Assembly (NCBI GenBank): GCA_012841925.1
Contig: DUTT01000069.1
Coordinates: 17,980 to 81,979 of the forward strand
Length of the DNA: 64,000 bases
Source: Clostridiales bacterium
GTDB taxonomy: Bacteria > Bacillota > Clostridia > Peptostreptococcales > Anaerovoracaceae
Direction: 5' to 3'
In this document: positions 17,927 to 25,524 of the stretch, piece by piece
How positions within the stretch are numbered: the first letter of the stretch is position 1
Layout of the letters: each line of letters begins with the position of its first letter
Translations under genes and position numbers: made by a program
Notes under the pieces: generated by a model
Told to the model about the DNA's origin: nothing
Databases searched by the model: none
What the model saw: only the letters and a program-made list of their open reading frames with translations

Positions 17927-19315
17927 ATGAGTGAATATGCACATAAAAATATACTGATCGCAGGTCTGGGCACATCCGGCACGGCGGCAGCCCGTCTGCT
18001 GGCCGGCAGAGGCGGAGCGCTGTTTGCATGGGATTCAAAAGAAAGCACCGCTCTTCCGCAGGAGGATCTTGAGGAGCTCGGACATCTCGGCGTATCCTGC
18101 CTGTTTGCAGACGAAGGGCTCGCTGCGCTTCCGGCGTCGATCGACCTGGCGGTTACAAGCCCCGGTCTGTCGTCCGACGCGCCGGTGCTCGCGCGCGCAA
18201 AGGCTGCGGGTGCGGAGATCATCGGCGAGCTGGAACTGGCGTACCGGTGCAGCCGCTGTCCGTTTATCGGCATCACGGGCACGAACGGAAAGACGACGGT
18301 CACGTCGCTGATCGGCGACATGTTCCGGCTCGCCGGTCTGCCGCATGCCGTTGCAGGAAACATCGGTCGCGCAGCGTCCGATGCCGTGCTGCACGAAACG
18401 GGCGAGGAAACGATGATCGTGGAAGTTTCGAGCTTTCAACTGGAGACGATTGTGCAATTCCGTCCGCGCATTTCGGTGATGCTCAACATCGCGCCGGATC
18501 ACATGGACCGTCACGGAACGCTGGAAGAATACGCGAGGGTTAAATTCCGGATGTTCGAAAACCAGAAAGAAAACGATGCGTGCGTGTACAATGCAGACGA
18601 TGTGCTGTGCGCGCGCATTCCGGATACCGGTCTTGCCGCCCGGGCATTCCCGTTTTCGACGTCGCCGCTTGCGGGCGGCGGAGCGTTTGTCCGAGGAAGC
18701 CGCATGGCCCTGACGGACGGAGCATCGCTTTCGATCGATCTGGGCTCGGTCCGGGATTTAAAACTGCCGGGCTCGCACAACGTGAGCAACGCGCTTGCGG
18801 CTGCGGCCGCCGCCTACATCGCCGGCGTGCCTGTGCGCGCCATCCGCGAATCGCTGCGCACGTTCTCCGGCCTTCCGCACCGGATTGAACACGTCGCCGA
18901 CATCGACGGTGTTTCGTACATCGACGACTCAAAGGGCACGAATCCGGCGGCATCCGTGCGCGCCATCCAGGCCGTGAGCCGTCCGATCGTCCTCATCGCG
19001 GGAGGATACGAAAAACAGGCGGACTTCGGAGAATACACCGATGCGTTTCCTGGCCGCGTGCGCCACGTGCTCCTGATGGGAGCAACAGCGGAGCGCATCG
19101 CAGAAAGCGCTCAGAAAAGCGGGTTCAGCAAAGAATATATCCATCGCTGTGCCGACATGGAGCAGTGCGTGCGGGAAGCGGCAAAGCTCGCCCGCCCGGG
19201 CGATGCGGTCCTGCTGTCGCCGGCGTGCGCAAGCTGGGGACAGTATGCGAATTTTGAAGAGCGGGGGCGCCACTTTGCATCCCTCGTGCTGAGTTTGGAT
19301 AAATCCCATGACTGA
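17927..19315 (+). CDS. murD: UDP-N-acetylmuramoylalanine--D-glutamate ligase
   Basis: MurD adds D-glutamate to UDP-MurNAc-L-Ala. The 462-residue protein shows the N-terminal Rossmann loop (IAGLGTSGTAAARLL), the P-loop GITGTNGKTTVTSL, NIAPDHMDRHGTLEEYA and the C-terminal LSPACASWGQYANFEERGRHF signature specific to MurD. I take ATG 17927, which has a GAGGG site close upstream. An in-frame GTG at 17915, right after the mraY stop, would add four residues. Confidence 0.95.
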   Translation: MSEYAHKNILIAGLGTSGTAAARLLAGRGGALFAWDSKESTALPQEDLEELGHLGVSCLFADEGLAALPASIDLAVTSPGLSSDAPVLARAKAAGAEIIGELELAYRCSRCPFIGITGTNGKTTVTSLIGDMFRLAGLPHAVAGNIGRAASDAVLHETGEETMIVEVSSFQLETIVQFRPRISVMLNIAPDHMDRHGTLEEYARVKFRMFENQKENDACVYNADDVLCARIPDTGLAARAFPFSTSPLAGGGAFVRGSRMALTDGASLSIDLGSVRDLKLPGSHNVSNALAAAAAAYIAGVPVRAIRESLRTFSGLPHRIEHVADIDGVSYIDDSKGTNPAASVRAIQAVSRPIVLIAGGYEKQADFGEYTDAFPGRVRHVLLMGATAERIAESAQKSGFSKEYIHRCADMEQCVREAAKLARPGDAVLLSPACASWGQYANFEERGRHFASLVLSLDKSHD

Positions 19316-19326
19316 AAGCAGTGATC

Positions 19327-20454
19327 ATGAGTGCAAAAGCCGCAAGACAATTGAAGCAGGGAGATTTTATGCTCGTGCTGCTGGTGCTGGCACTGTCGCT
19401 GTTCGGCGTAGCCATGGTCTTCAGCGCCAGCTATTACAACGCGCTGAGCAAGTTTGGAAATCCATATAAGTATCTGACGGAAGCGACGACCTGGGTGCTG
19501 ATTGGCTGGGTCGGATTTGCATTCTTTTCCGTTCTTGATTATCATTATCTGAAGTTGCTGGCCTGGCCGCTGATCTGCATCGGACTCGTGCTGCTTGCCC
19601 TGATATTTACACCGCTCGGACTGACGCTGAACAACGCGACGCGCTGGCTCAACTTTAAATACTTTACCGTGATGCCCGGCGAGGTCATCAAATTCTGCCT
19701 CATCGTGTTCGTCGCGACGTTTCTCTCCGAGGATCCGTCGCGCGCCCAGCGCCTTACGAAGGGCGTGCTTCCCATGCTGGGACTCGGGGGCCTGTGCTTC
19801 GTGCTCATCTACAAGCAGCCGAACCTGTCGACGGCAGGCCTGGTGCTTCTGCTTGTAATCGGCATGTTGTATGTCGCAGGCCTTCCGCGCATCTGGGTGA
19901 CGGTCGCGGCCATAAGCGGTGCGGCGCTCGCTGTGCTCGCCGTTGTGGCGCCCGGAGGCGAATACCGGATGCAGCGCGTGCGCGGTTTTTTAAACCCGTT
20001 CCTGGACCCTCTGGATTCGGGATATCAGGCAGCCCAGTCTCTGCTTGCGCTCGGGTCCGGAGGCGTGTTCGGCGCAGGCCCGGGCCGCAGCATCCAGAAG
20101 ACGCTGTACCTGCCGGAACCTCAAAACGACTTTATCCTGGCGATCATCGGCGAAGAAATCGGATTTGTCGGCGTCCTCGGCCTGATGCTCCTCTACATTG
20201 CGCTCATCTGGCGCTGCTGCCACATCGCCGTGCGCGCCAAAGACTTTTTCGGCATGATGCTGGCCTCGGGGATTACGATCATCCTCAGCCTGCAGGTGCT
20301 GATGAACATCGCGGTCGTGACCGCCTCGTTCCCGCCGACCGGTGTCACGCTTCCGTTTATCAGCCTGGGCGGCAACGCCATGGTCGTATTTTTGTCCATG
20401 ATGGGCATCATGACGAACATCGCCGGACAGGCGCTGCCGTCGAAAACGCTGTGA
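19327..20454 (+). CDS. ftsW: Septal peptidoglycan polymerase FtsW (SEDS family)
   Basis: FtsW is the SEDS glycosyltransferase that polymerises lipid II at the septum with its partner PBP. The 375-residue polytopic protein has about ten membrane helices and SEDS motifs: KYFTVMPGEVIKF, the NPFLDPLDSGYQAAQSLLALGSGGVFGAGPG stretch (in parts), PEPQNDFILAIIGEEIGFVG and FPPTGVTLPFISLGG. ATG 19327 is preferred because GAAAG lies 8 bases upstream. GTG 19321 is a close alternative. RodA is excluded by its place between murD and murG. Confidence 0.93.
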   Translation: MSAKAARQLKQGDFMLVLLVLALSLFGVAMVFSASYYNALSKFGNPYKYLTEATTWVLIGWVGFAFFSVLDYHYLKLLAWPLICIGLVLLALIFTPLGLTLNNATRWLNFKYFTVMPGEVIKFCLIVFVATFLSEDPSRAQRLTKGVLPMLGLGGLCFVLIYKQPNLSTAGLVLLLVIGMLYVAGLPRIWVTVAAISGAALAVLAVVAPGGEYRMQRVRGFLNPFLDPLDSGYQAAQSLLALGSGGVFGAGPGRSIQKTLYLPEPQNDFILAIIGEEIGFVGVLGLMLLYIALIWRCCHIAVRAKDFFGMMLASGITIILSLQVLMNIAVVTASFPPTGVTLPFISLGGNAMVVFLSMMGIMTNIAGQALPSKTL

Positions 20455-20462
20455 GGTACCCC

Positions 20463-21578
20463 ATGAGAATCCTGTTTACGTGCGGAGGCACGGGCGGCCA
20501 CATCTATCCGGCCATCGCCATCGCAGATAAAATCAGGCGCAGACATCCGGAAGCGCACATCCTGTTCGTCGGGTCTGAGCGCGGCATGGAAAACACCATC
20601 GTGCCGGCGGAGGGCTACGACATCGAGCGCATCCCGGCAAGCGGCTTCAACCGGCGCAGATTGCTCGCTAATATCGGCACGCTGCGAAACGCGATGCGCG
20701 GCAGTGCGCGCGCGCGCGATATCCTGGACCGGTTCCGCCCGGACCGCGTCGTCGGGACCGGCGGCTACGTAACCGCACCGGTGATTCGCGAAGCGGCAAA
20801 ACGGGGCATCCCCGCCTACATCCACGAGCAGAACGCGCTTCCAGGCATGGCCAACCGCATGCTGGAGCGCTATGCCGAAAAGGTGTTCGTCAGCTATCCC
20901 GATTCGGTGCAGGCGTTCCGCAGCAGGGAGAAGATTGTCGTGACCGGCAATCCGGTGCGCAGGGAGTTCGTATCGGCGGGGCTGGTCGATCATCGTCCGG
21001 CATTAGGATTTTCCGGAACGGATTTTGTGGTGCTCGCATTCGGCGGGAGCCTGGGCGCCCATGTGTTGAACGAAGAAATTCTGAAGATGGTCCCGCGCCT
21101 GCCGGCGGCGGAAATCAAGCTGATCTTCGTGACAGGCAAGCGCTACTACGGCGAAGTCGCGCAGGCGCTTTCCGGGCTGCCGGGCCGGGAGCTTGTGACG
21201 CTCATCGCCTACGCCGAAAACATGCCGGCGCTTTTATCGGTGGCCGATCTGGTGATCAGCCGGGCGGGAGCTCTGGCGCTGGCGGAAATCGCCGTGTGCG
21301 GAAAGCCGGGTATCCTCGTGCCTTCACCGAACGTCACAAACGACCATCAGAACCACAATGCCGCCGCCTTCGAAAACGCCGGAGCGGCTATCGTAATCCG
21401 CGAAAGCGAGTTCGATGCAGACAGCTCCAGGCTTGCCGACCGCGTGCTGCGGCTTAAAAACAGCAAAGAAAAACTGAACGCGATGGCGCAGGCCGCCTTT
21501 GCGCTCGGCCGCGCCGATGCGGCGGACATCATCTACGAAGAACTGAATCTGGAATCGATTCAACCGGGGCAGGAATGA
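20463..21578 (+). CDS. murG: Undecaprenyldiphospho-muramoylpentapeptide beta-N-acetylglucosaminyltransferase
   Basis: MurG converts lipid I to lipid II on the cytoplasmic face of the membrane. The 371-residue GT-B enzyme shows the N-terminal G-loop TCGGTGGHIYPA, GTGGYVTAPV, the acceptor segment HEQNALPGMANR, the second G-loop FGGSLGAHVLNE, and ISRAGALALAEI with PSPNVTNDHQNHNA for UDP-GlcNAc binding. It starts at ATG 20463, 8 bases past ftsW, and overlaps ftsQ by ATGA. Confidence 0.97.
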   Translation: MRILFTCGGTGGHIYPAIAIADKIRRRHPEAHILFVGSERGMENTIVPAEGYDIERIPASGFNRRRLLANIGTLRNAMRGSARARDILDRFRPDRVVGTGGYVTAPVIREAAKRGIPAYIHEQNALPGMANRMLERYAEKVFVSYPDSVQAFRSREKIVVTGNPVRREFVSAGLVDHRPALGFSGTDFVVLAFGGSLGAHVLNEEILKMVPRLPAAEIKLIFVTGKRYYGEVAQALSGLPGRELVTLIAYAENMPALLSVADLVISRAGALALAEIAVCGKPGILVPSPNVTNDHQNHNAAAFENAGAAIVIRESEFDADSSRLADRVLRLKNSKEKLNAMAQAAFALGRADAADIIYEELNLESIQPGQE

Positions 21579-22327
21579 ACGAGAACGCAACAGGAACGAG
21601 CGAGAAGAAAAAGAAAAGAAAAAAGAAGAGGTATTTTCTCAAATTTACCATTGTCTGCGTTCTGTGTTACGGTGCGTATCAGTTTTTGATGTCCGATTCC
21701 TTTAACGTCACCAGTATCGAAATCAACGGCAACGAATACTATACGCGGGCACAGCTCATCCAGATGGCGGAGGTGCGCACCGGAAAAAACATGTTCGAGT
21801 TCGACTTGTCGGCCATCCGCGACCGGCTGCTCGAAGACCCGTACATTAAAAATGTCAAGATCCGCAGGATTCCCATGGGCAAGCTGCGCTTCGACGTGAC
21901 CGAGCGCGTGGAGTACACGGCCGTTCCCTACGGAGAGAGCTACGTGCTGCTGGACGTCGAGGGGACCGTGCTGCGCGTATCGGAAGATCTGCCGGCGCTC
22001 CCGCTGCTTTTAGGCATGTCGCTTGTGGAGATGACGCCGGGCAACGCGCTCGTCGTCGAACAGGCCTATCTGCTTACGGATACGCTGGCGCTGCTGGAAG
22101 TGATGGGCGAATACCAGGTCTATTTTAAGAAAGTGGACTTTTCGACGGTCATGGTCAAAGCCTATATCTACGATACGCTGTACTGCGAAGGTGCGCCGGG
22201 GAACATCCGGGAGAATATGGGCAGCGTCGAAAAGCTGCTGTACGAGCTGTATCAGCAGGATATTACGCACGGTGTAATCAAGGTCGGAAAAGACAATTAT
22301 CTGTCGTTTAGCCCCCAGATTGAGTAG
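21575..22327 (+). CDS. ftsQ: Cell division protein FtsQ/DivIB
   Basis: FtsQ/DivIB is the bitopic regulator that joins FtsL and DivIC in the divisome. The 250-residue protein has a very basic cytoplasmic N-terminus (KKKKRKKKR), one membrane span (about residues 22-39), a POTRA domain starting at FNVTSIEINGNEYYT, and an FtsQ beta domain. The ATG overlaps the murG stop. It stands in the usual place just before ftsZ, and no ftsA lies between them. Confidence 0.9.
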   Translation: MNENATGTSEKKKKRKKKRYFLKFTIVCVLCYGAYQFLMSDSFNVTSIEINGNEYYTRAQLIQMAEVRTGKNMFEFDLSAIRDRLLEDPYIKNVKIRRIPMGKLRFDVTERVEYTAVPYGESYVLLDVEGTVLRVSEDLPALPLLLGMSLVEMTPGNALVVEQAYLLTDTLALLEVMGEYQVYFKKVDFSTVMVKAYIYDTLYCEGAPGNIRENMGSVEKLLYELYQQDITHGVIKVGKDNYLSFSPQIE

Positions 22328-22361
22328 GGGTGAAAAATCGGAATAAACGCAATATTTTCGT

Positions 22362-22399
22362 GCAACTTGTTGTCGGATGTGTTACTATACCTATATATT
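22362..22399 (+). promoter_or_regulatory. Possible promoter of ftsZ
   Basis: The gap before ftsZ turns AT-rich and contains an extended -10, TGTTACTAT (22380-22388), and an alternative TATATA (22392-22397) 16 bases after TTGTCG (22370-22375). Neither -35 is strong. A dedicated ftsZ promoter is plausible because the gap is far longer than the others in this cluster. Confidence 0.4.
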
Positions 22400-22429
22400 G
22401 TGTATGCGAGGAGTACAGGAGGCTATATC

Positions 22430-23584
22430 ATGTCCCCAATGCTGCAATTTGAAACCCCTTTGGATACGCCGGCGAAGATCAAAGTCGTCGGTATCGGAGG
22501 TGCCGGCTGCAACGCCGTAAACCGGATGATCGATTCAAATCTGCAAGGGATCAACTTCATCGCGGTCAACACGGACCGCCAGGCTCTGAATACGTCAAAA
22601 GCGGAAACGAAGATTCAGATCGGCGAAAAGCTGACGCGGGGGCTGGGTGCAGGCGGCAACCCCGAGATCGGGCAGCGCTCTGCGGAGGAAAGCCTGGAGA
22701 CGCTGGAAAAATTCCTGAAAGACAGCGACATGGTGTTTATCACGGCCGGCATGGGCGGCGGCACGGGGACCGGAGCGGCTCCCATCATCGCCAAGGCAGC
22801 CAAGATGGCCGGAGCGCTTACGGTTGGCGTTGTAACCAAACCGTTTACGTTCGAAGGGAAGAAACGCAGGGAACACGCGGAGCTGGGCATTCGCTTCCTT
22901 AAAAACTACGTCGACTCGCTCGTCGTCGTCCCCAACGATAAACTGCTGCAGATTGCCGATAAGAGTACGAGCATGCTGCAGGCGTTTCTCATGGCCGACG
23001 AAGTGTTGAAGCAGGGCGTCGACGGCATCTCAAGCCTCATCGGGGATGCGGGCATCATCAACCTGGACTTTGCAGATGTCAAAACCGTGATGAGCGACCG
23101 GGGCATCGCCCACATGGGCGTCGGCCGCGCCGGCGGCGAGAGCCGCGTCGAAGAGGCAATGCGCACCGCGGTGGAAAGCCCGCTTCTGGAGACCTCCCTC
23201 AAGGGTGCGAGAGCGGTGCTGCTCAACGTGATGGGCGGATACGACCTGGGTATGCTCGAAGTAAACGAAGCCGCCGATTACATCGCACGCGAAGCCGACG
23301 AAGATGCCATCATCATCTTCGGTGCGTCTGTCAAGGAAGAGATGAACGACGAGATTTCCGTAACGGTCATCGCAACCGGATTCGAAGATGTGATGGGCCG
23401 GCGGGCAGTCAAAGCCGAAGACGGCGACGGAGAGATTTCCGAGGACGAGTTCGACGAACTGGAGCGAGAAGGAAATGCCGAGTTCGACCCGCCGGGCGAG
23501 CGACATCCGGAGGGCGACGAGCCCTATAACCCCAAGAACGATTTCCCGATCCCATCCTTCCTGAGCAAGGAGATAAAATTCTAG
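22430..23584 (+). CDS. ftsZ: Cell division GTPase FtsZ
   Basis: FtsZ is the tubulin-like GTPase that forms the division ring. The 384-residue protein has [12 protein letters not shown], the tubulin signature [12 protein letters not shown], the synergy-loop region [15 protein letters not shown], a short acidic linker (about 330-370) and a C-terminal conserved peptide [10 protein letters not shown] that docks membrane anchors. The ATG at 22430 follows AGGAGG by 7 bases. An upstream in-frame ATG (22367) would sit inside the promoter region. Confidence 0.97.
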   Translation: MSPMLQFETPLDTPAKIKVVGIGGAGCNAVNRMIDSNLQGINFIAVNTDRQALNTSKAETKIQIGEKLTRGLGAGGNPEIGQRSAEESLETLEKFLKDSDMVFITAGMGGGTGTGAAPIIAKAAKMAGALTVGVVTKPFTFEGKKRREHAELGIRFLKNYVDSLVVVPNDKLLQIADKSTSMLQAFLMADEVLKQGVDGISSLIGDAGIINLDFADVKTVMSDRGIAHMGVGRAGGESRVEEAMRTAVESPLLETSLKGARAVLLNVMGGYDLGMLEVNEAADYIAREADEDAIIIFGASVKEEMNDEISVTVIATGFEDVMGRRAVKAEDGDGEISEDEFDELEREGNAEFDPPGERHPEGDEPYNPKNDFPIPSFLSKEIKF

Positions 23585-23598
23585 CAGCAGATAGATCG

Positions 23599-23624
23599 AA
23601 GCCGGTGGGTCACCGGCTTTTTTT
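23599..23624 (+). terminator. Intrinsic terminator after ftsZ
   Basis: AAGCCGGTG / CACCGGCTT form a 9-bp stem with a 3-base loop followed by a T-run, closing the dcw cluster. Confidence 0.9.
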
Positions 23625-23644
23625 CTGCAAGGCAGGGTATACGC

Positions 23645-24466
23645 GTGTTTATAACGTCACAAAACAATCCAACGGTGCGGCTGGCGGCGTCGCTGTCTGC
23701 GAAAAAACAGCGCGAAACGACGGGGCTGTACATTGTGGAGGGACCCAATATCATCCGGGAGGCGCTTGCGCAGGGCTGCGCACTCCAGACGCTGTTTTTC
23801 TCGGACGAAATGGCGGCAGACGCCCGTGTGCTTGAGCTTGCAGAGATACGGCGAATGGCAGCGGAGTCGGCAGCGCCGCCGGATATCGTTACGCTCGGAC
23901 GGGACGCGTTTAAGCGAATCGCGCAGACCGAGACGTCGCAGGGCGTTGCAGGCATCGCAAAAAAGAGGTACAGTACTGAACAGGATGTGTTTCGCTGCGC
24001 AGGAGCCAACGCGCTTGTGCTCGATCGGATTCAGGATCCGGGCAACCTGGGTACCCTTCTTCGCACAGCCGAAGCCGCCGGATTTTCCGGAGCGCTCCTC
24101 ATGAAGGGCTGCGGCGATGCGTACGGCCCCAAGGCGGTGAGGGCGGCATCGGGGACGCTGTTTCGCCTGCCGCTGTTACAGGTCGATACGGCGCAGGAAG
24201 CGATCCGGCTCCTGAGGTCGCACGGTAAGCGCATCTATGCGGCCGATGCAGGCGCACCGGTCGACTATTACGACTGCGATATCGCCCGGGATGCGGCGAT
24301 CGTAATCGGCAACGAAGGAAACGGAATCTCGAAGGAGTGGGCGCGCTGCGCCGATGTGCGCCTGTCCATCCCCATGGCCGGGCAGGCCGAATCTCTGAAC
24401 GCCGCACTGGCGGGCGGAATCATCATGTACGAAGCATACCGGCAAAAGCGGACCGATATGAAATAA
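23645..24466 (+). CDS. TrmH/SpoU-family rRNA/tRNA 2'-O-methyltransferase
   Basis: This 273-residue SPOUT methyltransferase has an N-terminal substrate-binding domain (VRLAASLSAKKQRETTGLYIVEG) and the three SpoU motifs: NALVLDRIQDPGNLGTLLRTAEAAG, AIVIGNEGNGISKEW and LSIPMAGQAESLNAALAGGI (each read in parts). RlmB-like rRNA Gm methylation or tRNA modification is expected, and the exact nucleotide is unknown. It starts at GTG 23645. It commonly precedes pheS-pheT in Firmicutes, as here, with a 23-base gap to pheS. Confidence 0.88.
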   Translation: MFITSQNNPTVRLAASLSAKKQRETTGLYIVEGPNIIREALAQGCALQTLFFSDEMAADARVLELAEIRRMAAESAAPPDIVTLGRDAFKRIAQTETSQGVAGIAKKRYSTEQDVFRCAGANALVLDRIQDPGNLGTLLRTAEAAGFSGALLMKGCGDAYGPKAVRAASGTLFRLPLLQVDTAQEAIRLLRSHGKRIYAADAGAPVDYYDCDIARDAAIVIGNEGNGISKEWARCADVRLSIPMAGQAESLNAALAGGIIMYEAYRQKRTDMK

Positions 24467-24489
24467 AGACGACGGAGGCAGAGCAGGAA

Positions 24490-25512
24490 ATGATCGAAAA
24501 ACTAAAGCAGACAATGGAACAGGCCGGGAAGGAGATGGACGAAGCGGCATCTTTAGCCGAAGCGGAAGCGCTGCGCGTTCGCTATCTCGGCAAAAAGGGC
24601 GTCGTGACGGAAATCCTGCGCGGCATGGGCAAGCTGGATCCCGAGGAGCGTAAGACGCTCGGACAAGCGGCCAATGCGGCGAGAGGAGAGCTTGAGGAAC
24701 GCTTGAACGCAAAAATGGAGGCATTTCGACTTCAGGAGAAACAGGCCGGACTTGCGAGCCAGACCATCGACGTTACCGAGCCCGGCATCGCCATGCCGCC
24801 CGGTGCACGGCACGTGCTGAGCATTGCGACGGACGAGATTATCCGCGTGTTTGCGGGCATGGGGTTCTCCGTGTCAGAAGGCCCCGAAGTCGACACGGTC
24901 TTCAACAACTTCGATGCGCTCAACGCTCCGAAAAATCATCCGTCCAGGGATATGACCGACACATTTTATATATCGGACGACGTATTGCTGCGCACGCAGA
25001 CATCGCCGGTGCAGATCCGCACGCTGCTGTCACAAAAACCGCCGATAAAAATCATCGCTCCGGGGCGCTGTTTCCGGTGCGATACGCCGGATGCCACACA
25101 CTCACCCATGTTCCAGCAGGTCGAAGGCCTTGCGGTGGACGAAGGCATCGCCATGAGCGACTTAAAAGGCGTGCTGGACCGGTTTGCCAAAAGCCTGTTC
25201 GGGTCGGATGCGCGCACACGGTTCAGGCCGCACCATTTCCCGTTTACAGAACCCTCTGCCGAAATGGATGTATCCTGCTTTAAATGCGGGGGCGCCGGCT
25301 GCCGCGTGTGCAAGGACACCGGCTGGATCGAGATCCTGGGCTGCGGCATGGTGCATCCCAACGTGCTGGCTGTCGGAGGCGTCGACACAGAGCGCTATAC
25401 GGGCTTTGCGTTCGGCATGGGCGTCGAGCGGATTGCCATGCTCAAGTACGAAATCGACGACATCCGTCTGATGTACGAAAACGACATCCGGTTTATCCGG
25501 CAGTTTCTATAG
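24490..25512 (+). CDS. pheS: Phenylalanine--tRNA ligase alpha subunit
   Basis: PheS is the catalytic subunit of the alpha2-beta2 enzyme charging tRNA-Phe. The 340-residue protein starts with a coiled-coil arm (residues 1-90) and carries class II motifs: ISEGPEVDTVFNNFDALN-type motif 1 region, FRCDTPDATHSPMFQQVEG (motif 2) and GFAFGMGVERIAML (motif 3). A four-cysteine knuckle (CFKCGGAGCRVCKDTGW) lies inside, as in many Gram-positive PheS. ATG 24490 gives the family's usual N-terminus. I saw no T-box leader in the 23-base upstream gap. Confidence 0.96.
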   Translation: MIEKLKQTMEQAGKEMDEAASLAEAEALRVRYLGKKGVVTEILRGMGKLDPEERKTLGQAANAARGELEERLNAKMEAFRLQEKQAGLASQTIDVTEPGIAMPPGARHVLSIATDEIIRVFAGMGFSVSEGPEVDTVFNNFDALNAPKNHPSRDMTDTFYISDDVLLRTQTSPVQIRTLLSQKPPIKIIAPGRCFRCDTPDATHSPMFQQVEGLAVDEGIAMSDLKGVLDRFAKSLFGSDARTRFRPHHFPFTEPSAEMDVSCFKCGGAGCRVCKDTGWIEILGCGMVHPNVLAVGGVDTERYTGFAFGMGVERIAMLKYEIDDIRLMYENDIRFIRQFL

Positions 25513-25524
25513 GAGGGTGGGAAA

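Noticed and set aside
24467..24489. T-box leader for pheS, and likewise for argS (31056-31107)
   Set aside because: The gaps are far too short and lack the T-box sequence. Both genes appear to depend on upstream transcription.
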